Under the pieces are notes generated by a model, which saw only the letters and a program-made list of their open reading frames with translations, was not told the DNA's origin and ran no database searches. From assembly GCF_040954835.1 (NCBI RefSeq), contig NW_027168257.1, positions 336,501 through 400,500 on the forward strand: a DNA stretch of 64,000 bases, given 5' to 3'. This stretch comes from Lepisosteus oculatus. Its lineage: Eukaryota > Chordata > Actinopteri > Semionotiformes > Lepisosteidae. Positions 1 through 12,202 of this stretch are shown one piece after another; position 1 is the stretch's first letter; each line of letters opens with the position of its first letter. Both the position numbers and the translations under genes were made by a program.

Positions 1-452
1 ATTTACGTTGCATTGTCCAATGTGATGTTGTAATACAGTTTAGAATACAGTAAGTCTAAACTGTATCAGCTTTATTTATGGGTTGCAATTTAGAAAAAGT
101 CAAAAACCGCACTCAAAATCCAATTTAGAGCTTTCTGGCAAGAGGAGACACCCAAATTATAATGTAACATGCCACTGTTTGTGCATGAACAAAGTTATAC
201 TGCAATTTTCCTTAGATACGCGATTAAAAAAAATATTTTTTTTGAATCCCCGGCCAAACACATTCCATAAGAATCAGCGCTTTTATACAGTATATCGCCT
301 TTAAACACGCGTTTACGATTTAAATCAAAACTCGATTCAAATCAATATAAATGTTTATTTTGTAACGCATAGGTGACTATTCATTGTTATTAAAAAGACG
401 TAAATTCGATCATGTTGTGATATTTAGAAATATAAATTTGTTTTGATGCGAG

Positions 453-645
453 TGAGGTTTTATTTAATCTCTGACCAAGGGAAATGTTTCATTTTTTCAA
501 AGAAATGTTTGTTAAAAATTAAAGTCATAGTTCCATGAGATTCAACCACAGACCATGTGACATAGGAGTCAGGAACCTAACCCACAGCACCACCAGCGCA
601 GTCACATGCTGAGGGCTGAAAAAGCACTACAGAAACATTATCGAC
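453..645 (-). repeat. tRNA-headed SINE-like element, copy 1
   Basis: Read on the minus strand, a tRNA-like head has an A-box-like TGCTGTGGGTTAGG and a B-box-like GGTTGAATC. It is followed by a tail containing TTTTTAACAAACATTTCTTTG and then a CCTTGGTCAGAGATTAAAT block. The same head and tail recur at 46780-46975 (+) and 52666-52870 (-). A related tail follows a different tRNA-like head at 21560-21690. A tRNA-like head plus a shared unrelated tail is the structure of a tRNA-derived SINE. The family is not recognised. The following stretch, 646-1480, shows nothing beyond a short TATACA microsatellite near 1644-1668. Confidence 0.5.
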
Positions 646-2285
646 TATAAAATAATGTAATTAGGCACAGAAGAAGTTTACAGCACAGTACAATAATAAA
701 TGCTGACCATGACTTTAGAAGCATAAATTACCTTACACTCAATTTAAACACAAGCTGTCTTTAGCCCTCTAAGCTGGTTCATACAGAAATGTAGAGAACC
801 AGGCTCAGAACACACAGCTTCATTAGCGAATACATATGCAGAACAACTAGAGAAGATGTTTTACAGAGGATGGATTTTTAGAAACATCCCATCAGTGACA
901 TCACTGAAGTCAACTCCTAGGTAACTGTCGTGTGGATAGTTTCACAAGAATCAGACAAAGGTTTAAGCATCGCTTATTTTAGATAAAACTGCAAAAAAAC
1001 AACAACAACCCATAATGTACTTCTTTGCGGCTCTGTTTGCCCAAATCATATATTCACAACGTGAAATTAGAAAATAGTATTACGTAACCAAAAACCGCAA
1101 TATGGAAACAGAACCTGTGTAATTGTTGACAGATGATGTACTCGTAACATTTTTACAAGACGAACTACAACATTTAAAAAATGACTTGTATGTACTTGAT
1201 ATCTCTAATCAATCCACTGCACTGCATTAAAACAAAACAAAAACTAAAACGCCCTGGGCATACCGTTTCGCGCTTCTTATCAGTTGCTCAAAAGCAATTT
1301 GACCGTATGAAATGCATAATATAAACCTAGAAACATATACGTGAGGAGTATTTACGTAGTATCGGTGTCAAGACATACCTCTCAAATACTGTAAATCAAG
1401 TTAAAAATATCTCAAGACCGATTCTGGTCATAATGAAACCATGTTTCGTGTATGTTTTCTTTAAAGTACCGAGACCAGCCATATACTGTATGTTTATGTT
1501 CCAAAATTAATATCGTTTATGGCCTTCACACGCGTTGCATTACGCTCCTATTCTTTTTATGCTCAGGCACTAAGATTTCCCTTCAGTGGTAAAATTCCAT
1601 ATAAATATTCAATACTTAAACGGGCACAGTTAAGACATTAAATATACATATACATATACATATACAAACTGTATACAGTACAGTTTGCATACGGTAATAT
1701 GTTTATGTTCCTAAATCAATCTCTTTTATGAGCATGTGAAAGGCATGGTGAATCGATTCTCAAAAATTACTGTACTTTGCATGATTGGAAAAAAATGCGT
1801 GATTGCGAAATGCTGTGGTGTTACTTTTACAAAGAAGGTCAGTGAAAAAAATAATGTGGACCAGGGCAATACTTTGAGTTTACAGCTTGTCCAAGGTCAT
1901 TTATTATTAATACTATTAGTAATATCTTCATTAAAGACTTTGATGGCTACAGCTCAAACATGAGAAGTTGAGCTTTATTAGCTCCACCTTGCGGAAATTC
2001 CGGATGCTATTATTTTGCTAGCGGAATTTACCGGTAACTCGCGGTATTTACCGGTAACTCGCGGTAGACTGCGTACAGCGTACCGGAAAATAATGCGGTC
2101 TCGCCCGCGCATTTTGAATGGCTGCATCTGTAGCAATCATATTGTAGTAGACACTCATTTGCCTGTTTCACAAATGATCATATTTTACTAGAGATTCTGT
2201 TTGGGATACGGATGTGCATTCTGACAGCAATCTCTTACAAAAAATGATTTTACCTTATCGCGGCTTTGCCCTTCTTGCCTCTTTG

Positions 2286-2365
2286 GACAATATCTCCATC
2301 TTGTGGTCGTTGTTGGTAATGTCTAGACAATATCTCCATCTTGTGGTCGTTGTTGGTAATGTCTT
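2286..2365. repeat. Two tandem copies of a 40-bp unit
   Basis: The unit beginning GACAATATCTCCATCTTGTGG is present twice head to tail at about 2286 and 2326, with no differences seen. It sits just before a retroposon tail. It looks like a local tandem duplication of no known function. Confidence 0.8.
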
Positions 2366-2367
2366 CT

Positions 2368-2435
2368 TATAGATAGATACTTTATTGATCCCGTGAGGGA
2401 AATTGCAGTGCAACAGCAGCTTAACACACACAACA
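2368..2435 (+). mobile_element. Fish retroposon 3' tail motif
   Basis: The sequence TAGATACTTTATTGATCCCG followed by TGAGGGAAATTGCAGTG resembles a tail motif widespread in ray-finned fish LINE and SINE copies. No coding part is visible. The family cannot be assigned from this fragment. It supports the fish assignment of the window. Confidence 0.5.
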
Positions 2436-3266
2436 CAGCCACAGTGTAACGAATTATATAATAATAGTATAATACTGTATATATACTGTATATATATATG
2501 AAATAGAAATAGAAATAGGAACAGGAATCGCTTACTCACCTGGAGAATCTCTGTAGGAATATCTAGCATTTATCAATGGAAATAAAAGCTGCTTTAATAC
2601 AGTGCATGTTCAAACTCAAACCCTCAGCTGCTGTTCTTGTTTGTTTTGGGACAAATTGCAACTGAGCATCGCATGAGCCGTTACGTACCCTTATCTGTTA
2701 GGGAATTTCAAGGGAGGAGTTAGGTCAGAATGGGTAGGCTGCAAAACAACAAGTAAAGATTTATTCCAAGATGAAACCTTGTGGCGGTTTTCTTATCTTT
2801 TCAGCATGGACTCAACTTTTACGTGTTCCTTATATGCTATATATGTATATATTAGCACCAATGTCGTTCTTAAAAACTAACATGAAATTGTCAGGGACAT
2901 TCAGCTATATACAAAGACGAGACAGACAAAGTAATAATTCTATATTAACGTGGCCTACATATTGACGCAATGATCGAACTAACTGACATGTTCTGATTCA
3001 GATCCCCTGCAGTTCATGCCAATTAGAACAATAGCAATGCTGAGTCCTCCCAACCCTACTGAGCACAAATTCAGCTGCTCTCCAGTTCTGTTCTGCATGT
3101 TTTTTCATTGCAATTGAGCTCGGAGCTGGAGATGATCTCCATACAGTTCTGTGTTAACTAGCCCACACTTGCGTGCTAATTTACGGGTTGTGGCAAATGC
3201 TTTTCTATAGTTCATATACATGACGGCAACCTGTTACCGAGAAACCTGAGAGGTTTAAAAGCCTCA

Positions 3267-3339
3267 CGAGCCAGGCAGGACTCGAACCTACAATCTTCTG
3301 ATCCGAAGTCAGACGCGTTATCCATTACGCCACTGGCCC
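3267..3339 (-). tRNA. tRNA-Arg (anticodon TCG)
   Basis: Read on the minus strand this is a 73-nt cloverleaf that starts GGGCCAGTGGCG. The 7-bp acceptor stem GGGCCAG/CTGGCTC has one G-U pair and discriminator G. The anticodon loop CTTCGGA sits on the perfect stem TCTGA/TCAGA, and the B box is GGTTCGAGTCC. A T4 terminator follows at 3257-3260 (minus sense). All key elements are intact, so it is probably transcribed by Pol III. Its inverted-repeat partner is at 17655-17727. Confidence 0.95.
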
Positions 3340-4210
3340 ATAGAACGTGCACTTTCACTCCACCACAGAGAGCTCTACACTGCTACCAGTAGTACACTTC
3401 CCCATCTAAATTTTCACAGCAAGAAACTTGTGTTTCCTACTATTTTTATCAGGTTTAAAATATCATCTCCTTAAAACAGAAAAAGTGTTGATGTGTCGTG
3501 CTGAAATTCCGATTGATTTTGAATTCAAAGAAAAAAGGTTTTCTTCCAAAACACCGTGAAATTGTCACATTTTGCAGACAATAGGTGTATTCCATGTTGA
3601 AAAGAGAAGAAAAAAAAACCATGGAACCTTTTACAGGTGTGAGGCTTCTTCAGGTGTGAGAAGACCTCACGGCCGAAACATTGTGTTTCCTTTCTTCTCT
3701 TTTCAGCATGCAATAAACCTATTACTTGTTCCTTTGCAGCCGAGGCATGCTGACATAGCTACCCAGCTGAACATCTTGCAGACTCTACTTCTCTCCTGTA
3801 GAAGTAAAGCAGGGCTTGCTGGGTGAGCTTTTGCTCCGGTATGTTAGGTCACGTGTCATGTTAAATCACTTCTTCTAAACACAACATTTGCTGGTGCTAG
3901 CTTTCCCCATGAAAAGAGACATTTCCCTTACAGTACATGACATATCGTTTTTTTTTATCAATAAGTATAGAAATAAAACAAAAGAAAAAATGTTGTCGCC
4001 AAAGAATGCACAGCTCTGTCGCCTTGGGGAGGTGTCAAGGGCATTGAGCTCCTTGGACATGAGAAGTGCCAGATAAATGCCATTTCTCATCATTTCTCTT
4101 GGCGTCAGTTCTGCTATTAAATGGGAAAGAGGCAACGGGCTCAGAGATTATGTTAAGTGCACACCGAGCGCAGATGTGTCCAAGTGTCTGTAAAAGCGCG
4201 GTGCTCTGCT

Positions 4211-4284
4211 GGCGCTGTTCCCTAGTGGCTTAAAGTGCCTGCCTAGTAAGCAGGCGATCCTGGGTCTGAATACCAGCGGTGCCT
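4211..4284 (+). pseudogene. tRNA-Thr (AGT) pseudogene
   Basis: The segment starts GGCGCTG and ends with a CGGTGCCT-type tRNA-Thr 3' end, with anticodon arm CCTGCCTAGTAAGCAGG (AGT). The D arm is changed (TTCCCTAGTGGCTTAAAG) and the T loop reads TCTGAAT instead of TTCGAAT. The B box is therefore damaged and it is probably inactive. The mirrored copy at 16724-16797 shares the same damage, so the decay preceded the inverted duplication. Confidence 0.75.
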
Positions 4285-4527
4285 CTCTCCGTGTCTTGTT
4301 GTGCCGAATGTCTCATTTCAGACAAACATGTACAGCTTGGGTCAGTTTAATGCAAGAATTAATTTCCTTTCTGGAATAACTTGTTTTTGAAGAAATCCAT
4401 ACAGCTTGTGAAAGATTAAATCCATTTCTTGGTTGTCAGTGGAAAAAGATTGCCGGCTGCAAGAAGCGCAAGTGATTGTTTTCTTTGACCATAAACCTGC
4501 AAATGTAGGGCGCACAAAAGACTGTCA

Positions 4528-4577
4528 GACTCTGTGGTGCTGAAAAGTTGGTGGTTCAAGCCCCTCCAGTATGCGTG
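4528..4577 (+). pseudogene. tRNA-Asn relic with internal deletion
   Basis: Only the start (GACTCTGTGG) and the T-arm side (GTTGGTGGTTCAAGCCCC) of a tRNA-Asn remain. The D arm and most of the anticodon arm are missing compared with the longer copy at 16407-16480. It cannot fold as a tRNA. Confidence 0.55.
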
Positions 4578-5924
4578 TCTCAGTTTTTCCAATGTAAACA
4601 TCATCACCATCGCTAAAGAAGATGGCGCAGAAGGCTCCACAGCCGAAACGTTGTGCTTCTTTTCTTCTCTTTTCAGCATGGAGTAAACCTTTGCTTTATC
4701 CTTTGCAGCCTAAGCATGCTGACGCAGCTACCTTTCTCTTCACACGCTTCAATCATTATTCACCAAAACGATCAGCAGAATAAGTCGCCTTTGTGGTGAT
4801 GTCACTCCTCTGCTTCACAAATGTCCTTAGTGACGGGCCATTTCTTTCTGCCATTTTTCCGGAGCGGTTATTGATTGCTCCATCATTTCCCTCTTACTTT
4901 CCATCACTAGATTGAAAAAAAAAAACAGAAACAGGCTGACAGGACGACAATCAAATTGCAAAAACTCATCAAAGCACTCGATAGATTATTTGAATCCACA
5001 AGTAGCTACGAGCAACTTTGTCCTGGCTTGCATGAAAGTCGGAAAATGTCAAAAAGAAAAAGATGGTGGCTTTTTCATATTCGTTCTTTTATTTTTAGTT
5101 TGTTGCTTCTTCTGTCCATTGTCCTCCTGCCTGGCTCTTGACCTGTGACTGTTTGAACGCACACAGTAGACTTTCATGCAGGGGATTTGTCCTGAGCCTC
5201 TGTGAAAGACCCACCCACCCCCATAAATAACTGCTCTAGAAACACATGAATGCAAAACTAAACCACAGCTTAAAGAGGAGCTTGTCATGACCGCCAGGCA
5301 GTTAAGACCAACTCTTAAGCAATCTAAACAGCACCAGCAGCAGGTGATTATTAACAAACGCCGCCGCACGAGTTAACCCACCTGCACACACTCCACCGTG
5401 CGGTACGCAGTGCTATTTTTACCAGCTTCTCGCTGGTATTGAGTCTACTCCTTGAGAGCTCTACCTGGCGTTTTTTCCATTACCTCATTTATTCTGGATA
5501 TTGGACTCCCCTTCTGCCTTTTCGACTTTGGAGCTCGCCTCTCACCTCGGACTGTTTGCCACCAGTGTTCTCCCTGGATTACGACTTACCTTACGCCTCT
5601 TGACCACGAAACAAAGCAAAGCCGAGCAAAACAAAATGAACAAACGAAAACCCTCACGTCCCGCACTTGCATATAACGCCGTTACGTGCCCAAGCGGTAT
5701 TGTACGTCATCCTAGCACTGCACCCCGGGGCGTATGGTATATGGGAACGAGCACACACCACGAATCGTCTCGAATCACTCCCTACAGCTGTAAGGCACCT
5801 TGAAGCGTGCACCCCCAACATTCTTCTTTGCGCATCTGTGAAAGGTAAACTCTTGAGCAAACTCTGAACCAGCTCTAAGGAAACTAATCCGATTAGACGT
5901 TACTTTGACTCATCCTTTAAGGGA

Positions 5925-6310
5925 CCCTTGTTAATTGGAGAAATCAATGATTTCGAATGAATTCTGTATGCGTTAAAAGACAGCTATACACAGAAAACAT
6001 GCAGGACACTTCTCATGATGTTTCCCGAGCCGAAACACAGTGCATTTTTCCAAGCCATCTGACAAAGCCCGCCCACTGAAAACTGCAGCAAATCGTGTAA
6101 AGACGTTCAACTTTGTAACTACTGCACGCACAGGAAGCAGAATAAATTCCTCTTTTCAAACTGTCAAAGGTTTGCTTTGCGAACATTGCAGGACATCGCA
6201 CAATCTCTTTTGAACGGGGACAAACGATTTCTTATGGGGCACAGTAAGTACAGACGTTTAAAAAGCTCCACTCATGCCGACGATGCAGCATGAAGAAGCG
6301 CAACCTAACG
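5925..6310 (+). repeat. Detached U4-unit flank
   Basis: This stretch matches the 3'-flank part of the U4/tRNA-Gly unit (for example 36935-37310) in direct orientation and 62690-63010 in inverted orientation, but no U4 or tRNA gene is attached. It shows that pieces of the U4 unit were moved separately during rearrangement. Open frames in it are conserved only because the DNA is duplicated. Confidence 0.7.
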
Positions 6311-6401
6311 TTTGCATTCCTAGCAAATTCCTTTTATTTTTTGATAAATAAAGACAGTCTTGTTTAACAAACAACACACACAACATTTTACATTGTCAAT
6401 T

Positions 6402-7410
6402 CAATTCAAATCAATGTATTTCTATATAGCGCCTTTCACAACAAGGTTGTCCCAAGGCACTTAACAATGCAAGTTGTTAAGAGCCTTGTGTCTAATATGC
6501 CGCCTAGGTTACGTGCTGTCTCTTTGAGGCAAATGTTTAAATCCTCTGAGTTAAGTGCTGAAGTTATAGTAGTCCTATCAGTATTGTTGCCTCCGATCAA
6601 CAGATCCTCATTTTTCTCAGAGTTGAGTAACAAAAAGTTTTCACACATCCAAGTATTTCCTTCCTTAATGCATTTAACTAAACTGATAATAGAAGAGTTG
6701 TCGTTTGGTGTAAACAAAATGTTTATTTGAGTGTCATCAGCATATGAATGAAAGTTCATATTATTTTTTCATATTATCCTACCTAGCAGCAGCATGTAGA
6801 GAGAGAGAGCAATATTGGTCCCAGCACTGATCTTCTGGTACCCCAAATTGAACTGGTGACATTGATGAAGCAGTACAATTATTAGATATTTGAACATAAT
6901 GAAAACGATGAGTAAAATGTGAAGTAAACCACTGAAGGACGGTTCCAGATAAGCCAACCTCAAACTCAAGCCTGTGTAACAAAACAGAGAGGTCAACCGT
7001 GTCAAAGGCAGCTCTAAGATCTAGAAGCACAAGCACTGTTGCATTCCCCGCATCAGTAGCTAAGAGAATATCATTTACGACTCTTGTTAATGCAGTTTCA
7101 GAAACCAGACTGAAATTTCTCAAGTATATTATTTGAATCCAGATACGATTGACGTTGGGCAACAACTATTCTCCCAAGACTTTTAGATTGAAATGGGACC
7201 TTTGAGACAGGCCTGTAGTTGTTAAGAACTTGTGGATCCAAATTTGACTTCTTAAGGAGCGGTCTAACAACCGCTACCTTAAATTGATCAGGTACAACGC
7301 CTGACGCAAGCGATGCATTCATCATACTAATTATAGGTCCTGCCAGTCCTTCGAGGGAATCTTTGACTAGCTGAGTGGGTATGGGATCTAGCGAACAGGT
7401 GGTTGACTTT
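6402..7410 (-). mobile_element. L2-like LINE fragment, reverse transcriptase part, copy 1
   Basis: Minus-strand translations give pieces of a non-LTR reverse transcriptase: CSLDPIPTQLVKDSL, an LDLRAAFDTVDLSVLLHRLE block (fingers/palm), and the catalytic YADDTQINI motif at about 6690-6740. The pieces fall in different frames and are split by frameshifts, so the gene is dead. The 3' side (left end) carries the tail TATATAGCGCCTTTCACAACA, common in fish L2-type LINEs. The 5' part (endonuclease) is missing because the fragment joins a Tc1 relic at about 7410. The same composite recurs at 57.9-59.6 kb. Confidence 0.75.
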
Positions 7411-8160
7411 GTCTTACGTCTGTGTTCATGAGTCCACCATAAGAAGAAATCTGAACAGGAGTGGTGATCATGCGAGGTCACCATGGAGGAAACCACTGCT
7501 CTCCCCCCCAAAAAAACCACCACTGCCCCTCTCAAGTTTGCTAAAGACCACATGGATGTTCCTCAGCAACTCCTGGAACAATGTTCTGTGGACAGACGTG
7601 ACAAAAGTTGAACTTGTTGGTAAATGTGCACAGCGTTATGTTTGGAGATAACAAAACACTGCATACCAACTCCAAAACCTCATCCCACCTGGGAAGCATG
7701 GCGGAGGCTGTACGGCTTGCAATCATCGAGGGACCGATGAATTCCAAGATGTATCAGGAAATTCTACAGCAGAATGTCAGGGTGTCTGCCTGTGATCTAA
7801 AACTCGAAAGACGCTGGGTCATGCAGCATGACAAAAACAAAGGAGTACATCAACAACAGAGTGGCTGAAACAGAAGAAATTCCGTATTTTGGGATGGCCA
7901 AGTAAGAGTCCTGACCCCAATCCCATTGAAGTGCTGTGGCGTGATCTGAAGCAGGCCGTTCAGCGCAAGACATCCCAAAAATATACATGAACTGAAACAG
8001 TTTTTCATAGAGGAATAGGCCATAATACCTCCTAACCGCTGCTCAGGTCTGACCAGCCGCTACTGAAAGTGGGGATTGAGGTTTTTGTCATAAAGGAGGT
8101 TCCACTAGCTCCTTAATATAAGGGTTCACGTACTTTTTCCATCAATGACCTTGATTGTTT
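7411..8160 (+). mobile_element. Tc1-like DNA transposon relic, copy 1
   Basis: Plus-strand frames resemble a Tc1/mariner transposase. An N-terminal helix-turn-helix remnant with IRRNLNRSG comes first, then SWNNVLWTDVTKVEL (first catalytic Asp region), then SPDPNPIEVLWRDLKQAV near 7910-7960 (the DDE C-terminal block). Frameshifts and a deleted middle make it inactive. Near 8100-8150 a terminal TAAGGGTTCACGTACTTTTT segment matches the usual Tc1 end region. It is fused to the L2 fragment at about 7410. Confidence 0.75.
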
Positions 8161-8435
8161 AAACCATTTGGTCAATAAAGAAACAGCAATGTCAAATGTT
8201 GGGCGTGTGTTGTTTGTGAAATCAGACTCTCTTTATTAATTATTATGACTTAGATAAAGATAAGATCACATGTTAGGAGCCATTCATGCAGAAATCCACA
8301 TCATTCCGAAGGGCTGTTTACAAAAGTTTTTCTCCCAACTGTATGTGAGAGAAAAGCAGAGACGCTCACTGAGTAAGGTGGGGTTGCAGCTTTGCAAATC
8401 ACAAGGACATTTGTACGCTCAAAATGGGACAGGAG

Positions 8436-8508
8436 CACCCCAGATAGGGCTCGAACCCACAATCCCTGGCTTAGGAGGCCAGTGCCTTATCCATTAGGCC
8501 ACTGGGAC
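8436..8508 (-). tRNA. tRNA-Arg (anticodon CCT)
   Basis: Read on the minus strand, the 73-nt gene starts GTCCCAGTGGCCTAATGG. The anticodon loop CTCCTAA sits on the perfect stem CTGGC/GCCAG, and the B box is GGTTCGAGCCC. The acceptor stem GTCCCAG/CTGGGGT has two G-U pairs. The T stem (GTGGG/CCTAT) is weakened by G-U pairs. T4 follows at 8421-8424. It is probably functional but slightly off consensus. The copy at 59936-60008 has a changed anticodon loop. Confidence 0.85.
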
Positions 8509-9923
8509 ACACTGGGTTGGGTCGATCACGCTGATGAAGAGCCAGTTTTTTTTTTTCCTTTGCTTTTTCAAAGGGATCCCCAAAATTAGGAAAGTTAGGC
8601 AGCAGAAGGTTTACTGTGACCTGAGAAGGACCGGCATCCAATCACGGTGGTACACACACACACGCTCTCACTCATCTGAGCTACACGGCTACCAAGATGA
8701 TCTCAGGTGCGCCGAGCTGGTACGGAACATATTGAACTGATCGACGGCGAATTGTCTCTCAGACAGGCTTTTCACCTCTGAGCTCCCTGACTGACAGTAA
8801 TCAGCTAGGTAGTGAAACAGTCAGCTGCTTCTAAGCCTTAAACAGCTGCATCTCGGCGCTTCCACAGAGAGATGATTTGAAAGCCAAACATCGCCCACTG
8901 GGAACACCTTACTATCACTAGTTTAAGAGACTCTTAAGGTCTTGCAGAGGTGCCTGTCTAATAGCATGCGCTTTGCAAGCTATAGGTGTTTAGGCTGAGG
9001 CAGAATGCCTGTTAACAAAATGTTTTTCTAAAGGGGCCCCGCACTCTTTTCCAAGCAATGGTCACCATCCCCACCGAGTGTCACAATGTAGTCATGTCCT
9101 AGGACATCACCTGTTAGTCTCCATTTGTCTGCCACCAACACTTTAGGTTACGGGGTCACAACCGCACCCCGGAGACCAGAGGAGCCGTTGGCGTTCTGGC
9201 GGCGCAGATTGGGCTGAAGGTGGGGTGCTTGAATCTCGCTGTTGGAGGCCGTCTGAAACTGACCCAAGCCTTTCCCTTGAATTAAATGTAAATAAGAAAT
9301 GAACCCCAGATGCACATGGAATCAATCACGTGTTTCCTTTGAGCCGTTTCAGAGACTGCTCCAGAGTTTACCTTGCACAGATGCGCAAAGATTAATGATG
9401 GGGGTGCACGCTTCCAGGCGTCTTACAACTGTAGGGACTGATTAGAGACAATTCGTAGCTTGTGCTCATTTCCCTCTATTCCCCGTGTTGCAGTGGTAGG
9501 ATGACGTAAATTCCTGCTTCGACACGTAACGGGATTATAATCAAGTGCAGGAGCTGAGGGCTTTAGTTTTGTTTCGTTTTCCATGGCGTTCGTAAGCGTG
9601 CAAATCAAAGGCAATTCCTGCGTCTAACACGAATGTAAATGCTTTTGAAAGTGCAGTGTGGTGCAGCTTGTAAAATCCTTGTCCACATTTGTGGTTTGTT
9701 GATGTTTTTTCTGTCTGCCAAAGTTGCATTTTGACATCCGGACTGGGGGACTTTATCATTTGAACGTGAAGCCAGCCTTAAACCCTCTGAGGCGTGTCTG
9801 TCTGCCGGCACGAATCTTGTGAAAGGTATTTTTTTTAACGGAGAGCAACTTTAAAAAGGTTTCCGCAGCCACCTCGCACTCCGTGTTAGATTATAGGAGG
9901 AATGCGGCAGCAGCGAGCTCGCT

Positions 9924-10005
9924 TTTGTCATGGCCGAGTGGTTAAGGCGATGGACTCGAAATGCGTTGGGGACTTCCCGCGCAGGTTCGGAACTTGCCGA
10001 CTCCT
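9924..10005 (+). pseudogene. tRNA-Ser pseudogene (CGA-like anticodon)
   Basis: TGGCCGAGTGGTTAAGGCGATGG is a tRNA-Ser D arm and the loop CTCGAAA would give anticodon CGA. The 3' side of the anticodon stem (TGCGT instead of TCCAT) and the acceptor stem (TTTGTCA against CGACTCC) do not pair. The T loop is TTCGGAA. It is a pseudogene; the paralogue at 48305-48371 has lost the whole anticodon arm. Confidence 0.75.
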
Positions 10006-10439
10006 GCGTCTGCCGCACGTCGCCTTGTGCCTGCGCGGCAAAGGCAAAGTGCCGCTTCTCCTTTCCCGGTACTATAAAAACGCTAAATCGCTTGGACCCG
10101 CTGCCATGGAAAGCAGTTCTTCAGATTACCATACATTCTGCGTTCGCACCTCTGGTGCTCTACTTATGCCTTTGAAAACCTAATGAATAAAGCTGAAAGA
10201 ACCGACACGATATGTAGGTGCTGGTAAAGCACGCAGTAAAGAACTGTTAACAGCAAGGGTTTCAGTGGGTTAACTGAGGAGAAGGCGTGATCGCTAATTG
10301 TTGACTTTTTATTTGGTGTTAGAAACACTCTTACTGTGCATGACGTGCAACAAATGTAGCCACAGAAATTGCATCACGCTTTCATGTATGCTATTGCAGA
10401 CACCAACGTTGCCTAGATAGAAAACCGAAATAGCCGTGG

Positions 10440-10495
10440 GTTTGCTTGCTGGTCTGAAGGATCTGTCTTCGAATCTCTATCATTTGTCAATGGAA
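10440..10495 (+). pseudogene. Possible tRNA-Phe relic
   Basis: ACCGAAATAGC just before this point, GTCTGAAGGATC, and CTTCGAATC align loosely with tRNA-Phe (5' end, GAA anticodon region and T loop). The stems do not pair. The copy at about 48785-48845 is equally decayed. A weak assignment. Confidence 0.3.
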
Positions 10496-10962
10496 GTAAA
10501 AGGCGCTGCAATCTCATACGTTCAGAATCAAACCCGCAGCTGTTGTTCGACTTTATTTCTTGACTAATTACAACTGAGTGTCGCATGAGCAGTTACATAA
10601 ACTTGTCTGGTATATTTGAACACAAATGCCGTTCTTCAATTAAAACTAACAGTACATTGTCAGGGACATTCAGTTCTATACAAACAAGAGACAGACAAGA
10701 GAATATTTCTACCGTTCATGTGGACTACGTTTTGACTTACTGATCGGAATAATTGAAAGGTTCGGGCTCATAGCCGATGCAGTGCGTGCTAATTAGAACA
10801 ACAGCAACGCTGAGCTCTCAGCACCGTACTGAGCCCAGGTGTTTTTCTAAAGCTGTCAGGTGCAGTTCATTTACATGAAGGAAATCTCTTACTGGGTACG
10901 ATTACAACGCAGTAAGTAGCACAGACTACTTAGGGAGTAGCCCGATGCGTTTAAAAACGACC

Positions 10963-11035
10963 TGAGCCACGCAGGAGTCGAACCTGCAATCTCCTGATTC
11001 GTAGTCAGACGCGTTATCCATTGCGCCACTGGCCC
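10963..11035 (-). tRNA. tRNA-Arg (anticodon ACG), slightly degraded
   Basis: Read on the minus strand it starts GGGCCAGTGGCGCAATGG. The anticodon loop CTACGAA gives ACG, the T stem GCAGG/CCTGC is perfect, and the T loop is TTCGACT. The last acceptor pair is G-G and the discriminator is A instead of G. T5 follows at 10953-10957. The duplicate at 49369-49441 has a fully paired acceptor and is the better gene. Confidence 0.75.
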
Positions 11036-12202
11036 TGGTGTGACACTGCAGGACTGTAACCCAGTGAGATCAGCACTGCAACTAGTAAAATATTACCCCC
11101 GGTCCATTCTTTTCCAAAAGTGAGAAACACCTGTTTTCTACATTTTGTCTGTTTTAAAACCATATCTCTTTAAACCAAACCAAGAGTTTGTCTTTTGCAC
11201 TGATATTCTGATTCATTTCGATTTCAAAGAAAAAAAAACATCTTCCAAAGCATCATAAAATTGTCCATTCTTCCAGACTCTACTTCTCTCTTGTAGTAGT
11301 ACAGGAGACCTTTCCAGGTGAGCAGATCACAGAGTCCGAAATATGCTTCCTCCATCAAGCAAAGTACCTGAACATGACTCTGTCTTCATAAAAGCGCCCC
11401 TGTAATAAAGAAATTAAATCCAAAATCAAGAGGGCAGTTGCCTACTGAAGTTCAAGAAGTCATCAATTTTAACCTAGCAACACATTAAAGGCTGCATCTA
11501 TACAAGTACGATTCTAGAAATGCTCACCAGATTACGTTTTAAGAAGGAACTGCACCTCAGGTTCCGCCGAGATCTTAACTTGGATGGCAGGATTCAGAGT
11601 CCGGAGTGCGGACTGATGGCGCACGGAGGGTCCACATACTGTGGATCCCTCAGTTTTCTTCCACGTGTTTAAACCGAAAACGTGTGACTCCCCTGTCCCC
11701 GTGACCTCATTGCTCTGCTCTCGCCTCTGTGCAGCTGAGCCCGACTCATGGTAAAGTGGAAAAAAATATGCCCTCAACGTGGGATTTACTCTGGATCGAG
11801 TATAGATGTCACCTTTTTATCGTTGAACAGGATGTATGTGATGTGGCTACTAGGTTCAATTTTGTATCCTTTTAAAAGATTAAGGACTGGGGTGAGCGAG
11901 ATTTACCACCCTTTCAGCTAAGAACCCGACGTGAGCACCGTTTAAGCTGCATAGACTCGGTCGTTTAACTCTTCTCCATTAGCAGGGTTAAGGTTAAAGA
12001 AAAAAAACATTGCTGACTTCTTTTTTTTTGCCAGCCGCTAGCGCTGATTAGCAATGTTTGTATTTCATGTTTTGCAAGTTTCATCCATTTTAAGAAAAAC
12101 AAGTCGCGTTAAAGACAGGAAATGAATACTTGCATTTAATTAAGTCTAGCCGTAGGCGGTTGTCTGTAAGGACCAGTTCTGTTCAAGAAGACAGAACAAA
12201 GA

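Larger units (their letters stand above)
300..5900 (+). repeat. Left arm of inverted repeat 1 (tRNA-bearing segmental duplication)
   Basis: This segment reappears in reverse orientation at about 15060-21960. Matching pairs include 1736-1963 with 20335-20565, 2771-2965 with 18000-18194, 3875-4135 with 16859-17098, and 5049-5369 with 15693-15932. From about 2.5 to 5.9 kb the coordinate sum is about 20970. Left of about 2.1 kb it is about 22300, so the right arm carries about 1.3 kb of extra DNA at 18.5-19.85 kb. The arm holds one tRNA-Arg(TCG) and two tRNA relics. Its last 0.9 kb also recurs at 63.0-64.0 kb. Positions 1-299 are AT-rich with nothing recognised. Confidence 0.9.
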
